A stretch of DNA of 64,000 bases from Pseudomonas viridiflava (GCF_900602065.1 NZ_UWFN01000350.1:62001-126000); one strand, 5' to 3'. Counted from the first letter of the stretch, positions 52,523-61,763 are shown. A program made the numbers and translations. Notes: generated from the sequence alone by a model not told the origin.

Positions 52523-52590
52523 TCATTAATGGCAAGACCCGTCTCTACGCTTAGGCTCTCAAAACAACCAAAAATAGAGAGAGACCTGAG

Positions 52591-54117
52591 ATGTACCTAC
52601 CTAGATCCCACTTAGCCGTGAGCCTGATCGGCGCGAGCCTGATGGCCAGCTCCGCAGCCTTCGCCGATACCCTGACCCGTGATAACGGTGCCGCCGTCGG
52701 CGACAATCAGAATTCCCAAACCGCCGGTGCGACTGGCCCGGTCCTGTTGCAGGACGTACAACTCCTGCAAAAACTCCAACGCTTTGATCGCGAACGCATC
52801 CCTGAGCGCGTCGTGCACGCGCGCGGCACTGGTGTCCACGGGGAGTTCGTTGCGTCAGAAGGTGCTTCTGACCTGAGCAAAGCCAAAGTCTTCAGCAAAG
52901 GTGAACACACGCCGGTATTCGTGCGGTTCTCCTCGGTGGTACACGGCAATCACTCGCCGGAAACCCTGCGTGATCCGCGCGGTTTTGCAACCAAGTTCTA
53001 CACAGCAGACGGCAACTGGGACTTGGTCGGCAACAACTTCCCGACGTTCTTCATTCGTGATGCCATCAAGTTCCCGGACATGGTGCATGCGTTCAAGCCT
53101 GACCCGCGCACCAACCTGGATGACGACTCGCGCCGTTTCGATTTCTTCTCCCACGTGCCGGAAGCCACTCGTACCCTCACGTTGCTGTACTCCAACGAAG
53201 GTACACCCGCCAGCTATCGCACCATGGACGGCAACGGCGTTCACGCCTACAAACTGGTGAATGCCAAGGGCGAAGTGAACTACGTGAAGTTCCACTGGAA
53301 AAGCCTGCAAGGCTTGAAGAACCTTGATCCCAAGCAAGTCGCCGAGGTCCAGTCCAAGGATTACAGCCACCTGACCAATGATCTGGTTGCTGCGATCAAC
53401 AAGGGCGAGTTTCCAAAGTGGGACCTGTATGTCCAGGTGATCAAACCGGCAGACCTGGCCAAGTTTGATTTCGATCCACTGGACGCGACCAAAATCTGGC
53501 CAGACGTTCCCGAGCGCAAAATTGGTCAGATGGTCCTGAACAAGAATGTGGATAACTTCTTCCAGGAAACCGAGCAGGTCGCCATGGCTCCGGCCAACGT
53601 CGTACCCGGCATCGAGCCTTCGGAAGACCGCTTGCTACAAGGTCGGGTGTTCTCCTACGCTGACACTCAGCTGTACCGCGTAGGCACCAACGTCTTCAGC
53701 CTGCCGATCAACGCTCCAAAGGTTAAGGTCAACAACAGTAATCAGGACGGTTCACTGAATAGCGGTCACACGACCACCGGCGTCAACTACGAGCCAAGCC
53801 GCCTCAACCCGCGGCCTGCCGTTGAAGCCGCTCGCTACAGCCAATTGCCAGTGACGGGTACCACCCAACAAGCGAAGATCCAGCGTGAGCAGAACTTCAA
53901 GCAGGCGGGCGACTTGTATCGCTCGTACAGCAAGAAAGACCAGCAGGACCTGATCCAGAGCTTTGGTGAATCGCTGTCCACCACTGACGCCGAGAGCAAA
54001 AACATCATGCTCTCATTCCTCTACAAGGCTGATCCGGAGTACGGCACGGGCGTGACCAAGGTTGCCAAAGGCGATCTCGACAAGGTCAAGCAACTCGCTG
54101 CTGCACTTAAGGACTGA
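52591..54117 (+). CDS. katB: Periplasmic catalase KatB
   Basis: 508 residues: signal peptide (SLIGASLMASSAAFA|DT) and a monofunctional heme catalase. The active site is visible: His in RVVHARGTGVHGEF, Asn in LVGNNFPTFFIRDA and the heme Tyr in GRVFSYADTQLYR. No C-terminal flavodoxin-like domain, as in small-subunit catalases. It removes H2O2, here outside the cytoplasm. It is followed after 68 bp by an ankyrin gene, the known katB-ankB pairing of pseudomonads. SD GAGAGAGACC precedes the ATG. Confidence 0.93.
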   Translation: MYLPRSHLAVSLIGASLMASSAAFADTLTRDNGAAVGDNQNSQTAGATGPVLLQDVQLLQKLQRFDRERIPERVVHARGTGVHGEFVASEGASDLSKAKVFSKGEHTPVFVRFSSVVHGNHSPETLRDPRGFATKFYTADGNWDLVGNNFPTFFIRDAIKFPDMVHAFKPDPRTNLDDDSRRFDFFSHVPEATRTLTLLYSNEGTPASYRTMDGNGVHAYKLVNAKGEVNYVKFHWKSLQGLKNLDPKQVAEVQSKDYSHLTNDLVAAINKGEFPKWDLYVQVIKPADLAKFDFDPLDATKIWPDVPERKIGQMVLNKNVDNFFQETEQVAMAPANVVPGIEPSEDRLLQGRVFSYADTQLYRVGTNVFSLPINAPKVKVNNSNQDGSLNSGHTTTGVNYEPSRLNPRPAVEAARYSQLPVTGTTQQAKIQREQNFKQAGDLYRSYSKKDQQDLIQSFGESLSTTDAESKNIMLSFLYKADPEYGTGVTKVAKGDLDKVKQLAAALKD

Positions 54118-54185
54118 TCAATACCTCGCTCGCTGCGCTTCAGCTGTCAGGCGTAGCGAGCCGAGGCCTTTGGAGGAATTTCTAT

Positions 54186-54737
54186 ATGGGCAGGTTTCTA
54201 TACGCACTGCTGCTATGCGTTACCACCGGCATCGCCAATGCAACTCCGACCGAAGAAACACAAGCCGACACTCAGGCGCAGTTACGCTCACTGTTTTTCC
54301 AGGCGGCGCGTGACGGCCGACAGGACATGCTGAGCGAGTTCATCAACGCCAGATTCGACCTGAACGTCCAGGATGAAAAGGGTTACACCGCCTTGATTCT
54401 CGCGGCCTATCACGGCCATCAGGCGACCGTGACGCAACTATTGGAGGCGGGGGCCGATCCCTGCGCCAAGGACCTGAGAGGCAATACAGCGCTGATGGGG
54501 GCTATCTTCAAAGGCGAGCTGAGCATTGCTCACCAACTGGTCGCCGCAGACTGCGCACCTGATCAACGCAATAACGCGGGCCAGACCGCGGCCATGTACG
54601 CCGCCCTGTTCCACCGCAAAGACATCCTCGACTCCCTCGCCGCCAAGGGCGCCGACCTGAATGCCACAGATGCCATGGGCAATCAGGTACAGAATCTCGA
54701 ACGAGGGGAGTTTCAGACGGTACAGCCTGCGCGGTGA
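54186..54737 (+). CDS. ankB: Ankyrin-repeat protein AnkB
   Basis: 183 residues: signal peptide (GRFLYALLLCVTTGIANA) and four ankyrin repeats (about residues 34-165; EKGYTALILAAYHGH, LRGNTALMGAIFKGE, NAGQTAAMYAALFHR). In P. aeruginosa AnkB is needed for full KatB activity and acts in the periplasm. GGAGGA before the ATG is an ideal Shine-Dalgarno. Presumably co-transcribed with katB. Confidence 0.9.
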   Translation: MGRFLYALLLCVTTGIANATPTEETQADTQAQLRSLFFQAARDGRQDMLSEFINARFDLNVQDEKGYTALILAAYHGHQATVTQLLEAGADPCAKDLRGNTALMGAIFKGELSIAHQLVAADCAPDQRNNAGQTAAMYAALFHRKDILDSLAAKGADLNATDAMGNQVQNLERGEFQTVQPAR

Positions 54738-54777
54738 CACAGCGTTATCGTTAAGAGCCCAGACATGGCCTTAGTGG

Positions 54778-55407
54778 CTAATACAGGGTGTCAGCAATAC
54801 GTCCTGGCAAAGCCTTATCGTAGGCATCACCGTCAATTTCCGCCGCTGACACTTCCTTCAGGATTTGCCCTGCAGTGGGAAGTGAACTGCGCTCGACATG
54901 CCGCTCCGGATCCCACAAACCGGCTCTGATTACGGCTCTACTGCACTGAAAATAGACGCTGGTCACGGTGATGCGAAGAACGGACTTCGGCAATTGGCCA
55001 TTGACCGCAAAGCGGCTTAACAGGTCGGGCTGGACCGAGATTTGAGCGGTCCCGTTGACCCGCAGTGTTTCACCAACGCCAGGTACGATGAACAACAACG
55101 CCACCCTGGGATCAGTGACGATGTTACGCAGCGTGTCGATGCGGTTGTTACCTCGACGATCAGGCAAATACAGAGTCTTGCTGTCTTCGATGTGCACAAA
55201 TCCGCCTTGATCGCCTCGCGGAGATGCATCGAGTCCGCCAGGGCCTGAGGACGCAAGGACGACAAACGGCGCTGCTTCTATGAAGGGCCTGTAAACCGGA
55301 TGAATATGGTCGACTTCCTTGACCATGGAAGGCCTTGCCGTGGGCCCGTAAAGCTTTTCCAGTGCCTCAGTCGTCGTCACATATGCAGTGTTTTCAGAAT
55401 CCATCAT
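54778..55407 (-). CDS. FMN-dependent PPOX-family protein (MSMEG_1061-like)
   Basis: 209 residues. The pyridoxamine-phosphate-oxidase-like split barrel is seen in FIEAAPFVVLASSGPGGLDASPRGDQGGFVHIEDSKTLYLPDRRGNNRIDTLRNI, with the FMN-phosphate Arg/Asn cluster RRGNNR. Many such proteins reduce or bind flavin cofactors; none has a fixed role. The C-terminus (WDPERHVERSSLPTAGQILKE) is typical of the MSMEG_1061 subfamily. Two adjacent ATG codons (55407, 55404) follow GGAGAG. A perfect long hairpin lies 54-92 bp upstream. Confidence 0.82.
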   Translation of the reverse strand: MMDSENTAYVTTTEALEKLYGPTARPSMVKEVDHIHPVYRPFIEAAPFVVLASSGPGGLDASPRGDQGGFVHIEDSKTLYLPDRRGNNRIDTLRNIVTDPRVALLFIVPGVGETLRVNGTAQISVQPDLLSRFAVNGQLPKSVLRITVTSVYFQCSRAVIRAGLWDPERHVERSSLPTAGQILKEVSAAEIDGDAYDKALPGRIADTLY

Positions 55408-55460
55408 GCTCTCCGCAGGCTCCTGTGAGGCGTCGCAAACACCCTGTGTCGGCTATCGAT

Positions 55461-55499
55461 GGCTGGAACATGGGGAGAAAAATTCTCCATGTTCCAGCC
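55461..55499. promoter_or_regulatory. Strong bulged palindrome between glmS and the PPOX gene
   Basis: GGCTGGAACAT pairs with ATGTTCCAGCC and, after a 2-nt GG bulge, GGAGAA with TTCTCC around an AAA loop: 17 paired bases in 39 nt. No T tract follows on either strand, so it is not a normal terminator. It may be an operator for the flavoprotein gene or a structured 3' end of the glmS message. Confidence 0.5.
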
Positions 55500-55558
55500 G
55501 CATTATGACTTTTCCACAGGCTTTCTGAAGCCATCGTCAAACCGACCCTGTGGATAAC

Positions 55559-57394
55559 TTATTCCACAGTCACCGACTTAGCCAGGTTACGTGGCTGGTC
55601 AACGTCAGTACCCTTCAACACCGCTACATAGTACGAAAGCAGTTGCAGCGGGATGGTGTAAAGGATCGGAGCCAAGGCATCGACGATGTGCGGCATCGCG
55701 ATGACGTGGGTGCCTTCGCCATTACTCATGCCGGCCTGTTCGTCAGCGAAAACAATCAGCTCACCGCCACGAGCGCGTACTTCCTGCAGGTTGGATTTCA
55801 GCTTTTCCAGCAGCTCGTTGTTCGGTGCGACGGTAACGACCGGCATATCGCTGTCGACCAGCGCCAACGGACCATGCTTGAGTTCACCGGCCGGATAGGC
55901 TTCGGCGTGGATGTAGGAGATCTCCTTGAGTTTGAGCGCACCTTCCATGGCCACCGGGAACTGAGCGCCTCGACCCAGGAACAGCGTGTGGTTCTTCTCG
56001 GCGAACAGTTCAGCGACTTTCTCAACCGTCGCGTCCATTGCCAACGCTTCACCCAAGCGGGTCGGCAGACGACGCAGCTCTTCAACCAGCTCGGCTTCAA
56101 CGCCTTCAGCCAATGTGCCTTGCACCTGACCCAACGACAGCGTCAGCAGCAACAGGGCTACCAACTGAGTAGTGAACGCCTTGGTCGAAGCCACACCGAT
56201 CTCCGGCCCTGCCTGGGTCAACAGCGTCAGGTCGGACTCGCGAACCAGCGAGCTGATGCTGACGTTACAGATCGCGAGGCTGGCCAGGAAGCCCAGTTCC
56301 TTGGCGTTGCGCAGTGCGGCCAGGGTGTCGGCGGTTTCGCCGGACTGGGAGATGGAGACGAACAGGGTGTCCGGCTGTACCACTACCTTGCGATAACGGA
56401 ACTCACTGGCAACTTCCACCTGACATGGAATGCCTGCCAACCCTTCCAGCCAGTAACGCGCAACCATGCCCGCGTGGTAGCTGGTACCGCAGGCAACGAT
56501 TTGCACGTTACGCACTTTGGCGAACAACTCGGCCGCTTGCGGACCAAATGCCTGCACCAGCACTTGTTGCTGACCAAGACGGCCTTCAAGCGTGCGCTGC
56601 ACAACTTTTGGCTGCTCGTGGATTTCCTTGAGCATGAAGTGGCGGAACTCACCTTTGTCAGCTGCCTCAGCACCTTCACGGTACTGCACGACCTCACGCT
56701 CGACCGGCAAACCATCCACAGCCCAGATCTGCACGCTCTCACGACGAATCTCGGCAATATCGCCTTCTTCCAGGTACATGAAGCGGTCAGTGACCTGACG
56801 CAGCGCCATTTGGTCGGACGCGAGGAAGTTTTCCCCAAGGCCCAGGCCAACCACCAGAGGACTGCCGCTGCGGGCGGCCAATAGGCGGTCAGGCTGTTTG
56901 GCGCTGATGACCGCAAGGCCATAGGCACCATGCAGTTCCTTTACCGCAGCTTTGAGCGCGACAGTCAGGTCAGGTGTGTCTTTAAGCTTGTGGTGCAGCA
57001 GGTGGACGATGACTTCAGTATCGGTGTCGGAAACGAATACATAGCCGAGTCCTTTGAGGCGCTCGCGCAGCACTTCATGGTTCTCGATGATGCCGTTGTG
57101 GACAACTGCCAGTTCGTCGCCGGAAAAGTGCGGGTGGGCATTCCGTTCGCAGGGCGCACCGTGGGTGGCCCAACGCGTATGGGCAATGCCAAGACGGCCC
57201 AGCAACGGCTCACCGGCGAGCGCCTGTTCCAGCTCACTCACCTTGCCGGAGCGACGGCGACGATCAAGCACACCTGCATTGCTGAACACCGCGACGCCTG
57301 CGCTATCGTAGCCACGGTATTCCAGACGCTTGAGGCCTTCGACCAAAATAGCGGTGATGTTGCGTTCAGCGACTGCGCCGACAATTCCACACAT
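55559..57394 (-). CDS. glmS: Glucosamine-fructose-6-phosphate aminotransferase
   Basis: 611 residues. Class II glutamine amidotransferase with the nucleophile Cys2 (MCGIVGAVAERN), the glutamine-binding loop THGAPCERNAHPH, and two SIS domains (CGTSYHAGMVARYWLEG; SQSGETADTLAALR), ending KSVTVE as usual. It makes glucosamine-6-phosphate, the entry to cell-wall amino sugars. The ATG at 57394 is fixed by the need for Cys at position 2. The gene is 10 bp after glmR in the same direction, so glmR-glmS are probably one unit. Confidence 0.95.
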   Translation of the reverse strand: MCGIVGAVAERNITAILVEGLKRLEYRGYDSAGVAVFSNAGVLDRRRRSGKVSELEQALAGEPLLGRLGIAHTRWATHGAPCERNAHPHFSGDELAVVHNGIIENHEVLRERLKGLGYVFVSDTDTEVIVHLLHHKLKDTPDLTVALKAAVKELHGAYGLAVISAKQPDRLLAARSGSPLVVGLGLGENFLASDQMALRQVTDRFMYLEEGDIAEIRRESVQIWAVDGLPVEREVVQYREGAEAADKGEFRHFMLKEIHEQPKVVQRTLEGRLGQQQVLVQAFGPQAAELFAKVRNVQIVACGTSYHAGMVARYWLEGLAGIPCQVEVASEFRYRKVVVQPDTLFVSISQSGETADTLAALRNAKELGFLASLAICNVSISSLVRESDLTLLTQAGPEIGVASTKAFTTQLVALLLLTLSLGQVQGTLAEGVEAELVEELRRLPTRLGEALAMDATVEKVAELFAEKNHTLFLGRGAQFPVAMEGALKLKEISYIHAEAYPAGELKHGPLALVDSDMPVVTVAPNNELLEKLKSNLQEVRARGGELIVFADEQAGMSNGEGTHVIAMPHIVDALAPILYTIPLQLLSYYVAVLKGTDVDQPRNLAKSVTVE

Positions 57395-57404
57395 ACGTTC
57401 TCTC

Positions 57405-58172
57405 CTAGCTGACAGCGGCACAAATCAGGGTTATGCCACGGGCTTGTATCTGTTCGCGTGCCTCGACGGGCAGGCGATCATCGGTAATCAGGGTATGGAT
57501 GCTGCTCCAGGGCAGCTCCAGATTGGGTATCTTGCGACCTACTTTGTCTGCCTCGACCATCACCACTACTTCACGGGCCACTTCAGCCATGACCCGGCTT
57601 AGCCCCAGTAATTCGTTGAAGGTGGTCGTACCGCGAGACAGATCGATGCCATCGGCACCGATGAACAACTGATCAAAATCGTAGGAACGCAGCACCTGTT
57701 CAGCAACCTGGCCCTGGAAAGACTCCGAATGCGGATCCCAGGTACCACCGGTCATCAACAAAACAGGCTCATGTTCCAGTTCGCTCAGTGCGCTGGCGAC
57801 GTGCAGGGAATTGGTCATGACCACCAGCCCCGGCTGCTGGCCCAGTTCGGGAATCAACGCGGCGGTGGTACTGCCACTGTCGACGATGATGCGCGCATGC
57901 TCGCGAATCCGTTTTACTGCAGCACGGGCGATGGCCTGCTTGTACCTGGAGACAGGCTGTGAGCTTTCGCCGATCAGTTCCTGAGGCAAGGTGATCGCGC
58001 CGCCGTAGCGACGCAGCAGCAGCCCATTGCTTTCGAGGGCGGCCAGATCCTTGCGAACCGTAACTTCCGAAGTTTCGAAACGCTTCGCCAGCTCATCCAC
58101 GCTCACCTCGCCCTGCTCATTAAGCAAAGCAAGGATATTGTGACGCCGTTGAGGTGTATTGCGTTTCGACAT
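57405..58172 (-). CDS. glmR: DeoR-family regulator GlmR
   Basis: 255 residues: N-terminal DeoR winged helix (RRHNILALLNEQGEVSVDELAKRFETSEVTVRKDLAAL, residues 9-46) and a DeoRC sensor domain (VDSGSTTAALIPEL; FIGADGIDLSRGTTTFNE). It matches PA5550, GlmR, next to glmS, and likely senses an amino-sugar phosphate to control glmS. ATG at 58172 is used; a TTG 39 nt earlier is less likely. Upstream there is a REP pair, then glmU. Name by gene order and similarity. Confidence 0.87.
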   Translation of the reverse strand: MSKRNTPQRRHNILALLNEQGEVSVDELAKRFETSEVTVRKDLAALESNGLLLRRYGGAITLPQELIGESSQPVSRYKQAIARAAVKRIREHARIIVDSGSTTAALIPELGQQPGLVVMTNSLHVASALSELEHEPVLLMTGGTWDPHSESFQGQVAEQVLRSYDFDQLFIGADGIDLSRGTTTFNELLGLSRVMAEVAREVVVMVEADKVGRKIPNLELPWSSIHTLITDDRLPVEAREQIQARGITLICAAVS

Positions 58173-58272
58173 GGCTGACTTAAGTTTCGATTCGTAAGAT
58201 AACGAAGGCAATCAAAACCTATTGCAGAGAAATGGTCAAGGGCAGAGTACAAATTCGGGATCGATTTGGACC

Positions 58273-58395
58273 TGTGGGAGATTCTATGCTGGCTTGCAAA
58301 CACATACCCGTGGGAGCGAATTCATTCGCGAAGGGCTTTTCAGACAATACAACTGCGCCTGACACTCCGCTTTCGCGAATGAATTCGCTCCCACA
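58273..58395. repeat. REP inverted pair with an extended left flank, copy of 3065
   Basis: Starts TGTGGGAGATTCTATGCTGG, continues with the same flank as at 3065 (about 35 of 37 positions identical) and then the REP arm GTGGGAGCGAATTCATTCGC. Right arm GCGAATGAATTCGCTCCCAC ends at 58395. It lies between glmU and glmR. Confidence 0.85.
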
Positions 58396-58429
58396 AAAAC
58401 GCGTTCATCTCGACCGATTGTGGATAACT

Positions 58430-59797
58430 TCAGACTTTCTTGATTTTCACCGGGCGCTTCCAGCCTTCGATGTTGCGCTGGCGTGCACGAGCAACGCCTA
58501 GCTGTTCAGCAGGGATATCCTGATTGATCGTCGAGCCTGCCGCTGTCGTGGCGCCCGATGAGATATCCACAGGCGCGACCAACGAGTTGTTCGAGCCGAT
58601 GAACACGTCTTCGCCCAGCACCGTTTTGTGCTTGTTCGCGCCGTCGTAATTACAGGTAATCGTGCCGGCACCAATATTGGTGCGCGCGCCGATGTCTGCA
58701 TCGCCCAGATAGGTGAGATGCCCAGCCTTGGCACCTTCGCCCAGACGAGCATTCTTGAGCTCCACAAAGTTACCCACATGAGCCTTGGCGCCCAGCACAC
58801 TGCCTGGACGCAAGCGAGCGAATGGACCTGCATCGCTGCCCTCGCCCATCACTGCACCGTCGAGGTGACTGTTAGCTTTAATCACAACGCCTTTGCGCAA
58901 GGTGCTGTCTTTGATCACACAGTTCGGCCCGATAACCACGTCGTCTTCGATGATGACCCGACCTTCAAGGATCACATTGATGTCGATCAGCACATCGCGC
59001 CCCACTGTCACGTCACCGCGCACATCAAAGCGGGCTGGATCGCGTAGCGTTACACCCAGCGCCATCAGGCGGCGAGCTTCGCGCAACTGATAGTGACGCT
59101 CCAGCTCGGCGAGTTGTTTGCGGTCATTGGCGCCTTGGACTTCCATGGCGTCGTGAGGCTGCTCAGTGGCAACCACCAGACCGTCGTTGACCGCCATGGC
59201 GATCACGTCAGTCAGGTAATACTCGCCTTGAGCATTGTTATTCGATAGCCGTCCCAGCCAGTCAGCCAGGCGCTTGCCCGGGACCGCCAGAATGCCGGTG
59301 TTACCTTCGGTTATAGCTTTCTGGGCTTCTGTCGCATCTTTGTGTTCAACGATCGCACATACACGGTTCTGCTCATCGCGCACGATACGGCCGTAACCGG
59401 TTGGATCGTCGAGGTTGACGGTCAACAGGCCCAGTTGTTCGGCATTTACCTGTTTCAGCAAACGCTGAAGTGTTTCAACTTCAATGAGCGGTACATCGCC
59501 ATAGAGGATCAGCACGGTTTCGGCAGTCAGTTCCGGCAATGCCTGAGCAACGGCGTGTCCAGTCCCCAATTGCTTGTCCTGCATGACGAAATTCAAATCG
59601 TCCGCGGCCAGGCGCTCACGTACGACATCCGCCCCATGGCCAATCACAACATGGATACGTTGCGGCGATAGTTGCCGGGCGCTGTGGATAACATGACCGA
59701 GCATTGAATCACCGGCAACTGGATGCAAAACCTTGGGCAGTGCCGAGCGCATGCGAGTGCCTTGGCCTGCCGCGAGAATAACGATATCGAGAGACAT
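58430..59797 (-). CDS. glmU: Bifunctional GlmU (acetyltransferase/uridyltransferase)
   Basis: 455 residues. The uridyltransferase half has the signature LAAGQGTRMRSALPKVLHP (residues 7-25) and the acetyltransferase half is a left-handed beta-helix of hexapeptide repeats (VTVGRDVLIDINVILEGRVIIEDDVVIG onward) ending in the family-typical region GWKRPVK. It makes UDP-GlcNAc from glucosamine-1-phosphate. The ATG at 59797 is chosen since MSLDIVILAAG is conserved. It follows the ATP synthase operon terminator in the same direction. Confidence 0.95.
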   Translation of the reverse strand: MSLDIVILAAGQGTRMRSALPKVLHPVAGDSMLGHVIHSARQLSPQRIHVVIGHGADVVRERLAADDLNFVMQDKQLGTGHAVAQALPELTAETVLILYGDVPLIEVETLQRLLKQVNAEQLGLLTVNLDDPTGYGRIVRDEQNRVCAIVEHKDATEAQKAITEGNTGILAVPGKRLADWLGRLSNNNAQGEYYLTDVIAMAVNDGLVVATEQPHDAMEVQGANDRKQLAELERHYQLREARRLMALGVTLRDPARFDVRGDVTVGRDVLIDINVILEGRVIIEDDVVIGPNCVIKDSTLRKGVVIKANSHLDGAVMGEGSDAGPFARLRPGSVLGAKAHVGNFVELKNARLGEGAKAGHLTYLGDADIGARTNIGAGTITCNYDGANKHKTVLGEDVFIGSNNSLVAPVDISSGATTAAGSTINQDIPAEQLGVARARQRNIEGWKRPVKIKKV

Positions 59798-59860
59798 GGG
59801 ATTTCCAACTGAGGCGCGCCGCGTCACTTATCCACAAGCGTCGGCTGATCCTTAAAAAAG

Positions 59861-59890
59861 AAAAAGGGTAGCCGAGGCTACCCTTTTTCT
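59861..59890 (-). terminator. Terminator of the atp operon
   Basis: AAAAAGGGTAGCC and GGCTACCCTTTTT with a 2-nt loop; on the minus strand a T-rich run (TTTTTCTTTTTT) follows. It is symmetrical and sits between atpC (24 nt after its stop) and glmU. Confidence 0.9.
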
Positions 59891-59913
59891 CAATCGCGCT
59901 GAAGAAGACGGGG

Positions 59914-60339
59914 TTAGCCGCCGAACTTCTTGCGAATTTGCTGAACGGTACGCAGCTGGGCTGCGGCCTCGGCCAGACGAGCAGTTGCAGATCCGTAATC
60001 GAAATCTGCGCCTTTTTCGTTCAGGGCCTTCTCGGCTGCCTTTACGGCTGCCTGAGCAGAGGCTTCGTCCAGGTCATCAGCACGTTGCACAGTGTCGGCA
60101 AGCACCTTGACCATGTTCGGTTGAACCTCGAGGAAACCACCCGAGATGTAAAACACCTCGGCTGCTCCGCCCTGCTTGATCAAGCGGATCGGACCTGGTT
60201 TCAGATCAGTGATCAGCGGCGCGTGGCCTGGAGCGATACCGATATCACCCAGGTTACCGTGCGCAATCACCATCTCGACCAGACCGGAGAAAATTTCTCC
60301 TTCCGCGCTGACGATATCGCAATGGACTGTTATAGCCAT
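59914..60339 (-). CDS. atpC: ATP synthase F1 epsilon subunit
   Basis: 141 residues: an N-terminal beta-sandwich (VHCDIVSAEGEIFSGLVEMVIAHGNLGDIGIAPGHAPLIT) and a C-terminal helical hairpin (ASAQAAVKAAEKALNEKGADFDY...AQLRTVQQIRKKFGG). It couples gamma to the c-ring in the central stalk and can inhibit ATP hydrolysis. Last gene of the atp operon; ends in the terminator at 59861. Confidence 0.95.
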   Translation of the reverse strand: MAITVHCDIVSAEGEIFSGLVEMVIAHGNLGDIGIAPGHAPLITDLKPGPIRLIKQGGAAEVFYISGGFLEVQPNMVKVLADTVQRADDLDEASAQAAVKAAEKALNEKGADFDYGSATARLAEAAAQLRTVQQIRKKFGG

Positions 60340-60383
60340 TTGCTTGCCTCGACCTGATTAGCGCCCGTTACCGGGCGCTGGGA

Positions 60384-61763
60384 TTACAGTTTCTTGGCTT
60401 TCTCGATCGCTTCTTCGATGCCGCCGACCATGTAGAACGCTTGTTCTGGCAGGTGGTCGTAGTCACCGTTGAGGATGCCTTTGAAGCCAGCAATGGTGTC
60501 TTTCAGGGAAACGTATTTACCCGATGCACCAGTGAAGACTTCAGCCACGAAGAACGGTTGCGACAGGAAGCGCTGGATCTTACGAGCACGGTTAACCAAC
60601 TGCTTGTCGGTCTCCGACAGCTCGTCCATACCCAGGATCGCAATGATGTCCTTCAGTTCTTTGTAGCGCTGCAACACGTACTGTACGCCGCGAGCGGTGT
60701 CGTAGTGTTCCTGGCCGATAACGTTCGGGTCCAGCTGGCGCGAAGTCGAATCCAGTGGATCTACCGCTGGGTAGATACCCAGGGAAGCGATGTCACGGGA
60801 CAGTACGACGGTTGCATCCAAGTGGGCAAACGTGGTCGCTGGCGACGGGTCAGTCAAGTCATCCGCAGGTACGTATACCGCTTGGATCGAAGTGATCGAA
60901 CCGTTTTTGGTGGAAGTGATGCGCTCTTGCAGAGTGCCCATCTCTTCAGCCAGGGTCGGCTGATAACCTACTGCGGAAGGCATACGGCCCAGCAGTGCGG
61001 ATACTTCAGTACCGGCCAGTGTGTAACGGTAGATGTTGTCGACGAACAGCAGAACGTCGTTACCTTCGTCACGGAACTTCTCGGCCATGGTCAGGCCAGT
61101 CAGAGCTACGCGCAGACGGTTACCCGGCGGCTCGTTCATCTGACCGTAAACCAGTGCCACTTTGTCCAGAACGTTGGAGTCCTTCATCTCGTGGTAGAAG
61201 TCGTTACCCTCACGAGTACGCTCACCCACGCCGGCGAACACGGAATAACCGCTGTGCTCGATGGCGATGTTACGGATCAGTTCCATCATGTTTACGGTTT
61301 TGCCTACACCGGCACCACCGAACAGACCTACTTTACCGCCTTTGGCGAACGGGCAAACCAGGTCGATAACCTTGATGCCTGTTTCCAGCAGATCGTTGCC
61401 ACCAGCCTGTTCAGCGAAGGACGGCGCAGGACGGTGAATGCCCCAGCGTTCTTCGGTGTCGATCGGGCCAGCTTCGTCGATCGGGTTGCCCAGCACGTCC
61501 ATGATCCGGCCCAGAGTCGCTTTACCGACCGGTACGGAGATGGCTTTGCCAGAGTCTGCAACTTCCAGACCACGCTTCAAGCCCTCGGTGGAGCCCATCG
61601 CAATGGTACGAACCACGCCGTCGCCCAGCTGCTGCTGAACTTCCAGGGTGGTCCCTGCCGCGCTTTTAACTTCCAGCGCGTTGTAGATGCTCGGTACGCT
61701 ATCGCGTGGGAATTCCACGTCGATCACGGCGCCGATGATTTGAACGATACGTCCGCTACTCAT
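60384..61763 (-). CDS. atpD: ATP synthase F1 beta subunit
   Basis: 459 residues. The catalytic P-loop GGAGVGKTVNMMELIRN (about residue 148), FAGVGERTREGNDFY and LLFVDNIYRYTLAGTEVSALLGRMPSAVGYQPTL, with the DELSEXD-like segment DELSETDK, are all normal. The gene lies between atpG and atpC, 27 bp after the former. Confidence 0.97.
   Translation of the reverse strand: MSSGRIVQIIGAVIDVEFPRDSVPSIYNALEVKSAAGTTLEVQQQLGDGVVRTIAMGSTEGLKRGLEVADSGKAISVPVGKATLGRIMDVLGNPIDEAGPIDTEERWGIHRPAPSFAEQAGGNDLLETGIKVIDLVCPFAKGGKVGLFGGAGVGKTVNMMELIRNIAIEHSGYSVFAGVGERTREGNDFYHEMKDSNVLDKVALVYGQMNEPPGNRLRVALTGLTMAEKFRDEGNDVLLFVDNIYRYTLAGTEVSALLGRMPSAVGYQPTLAEEMGTLQERITSTKNGSITSIQAVYVPADDLTDPSPATTFAHLDATVVLSRDIASLGIYPAVDPLDSTSRQLDPNVIGQEHYDTARGVQYVLQRYKELKDIIAILGMDELSETDKQLVNRARKIQRFLSQPFFVAEVFTGASGKYVSLKDTIAGFKGILNGDYDHLPEQAFYMVGGIEEAIEKAKKL

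Noticed and set aside
3065..58395. Inverted repeats considered as insertion-sequence ends
   Set aside because: They are short palindromic pairs of about 90-130 bp without any transposase gene or target duplication; they fit REP pairs (REPINs).
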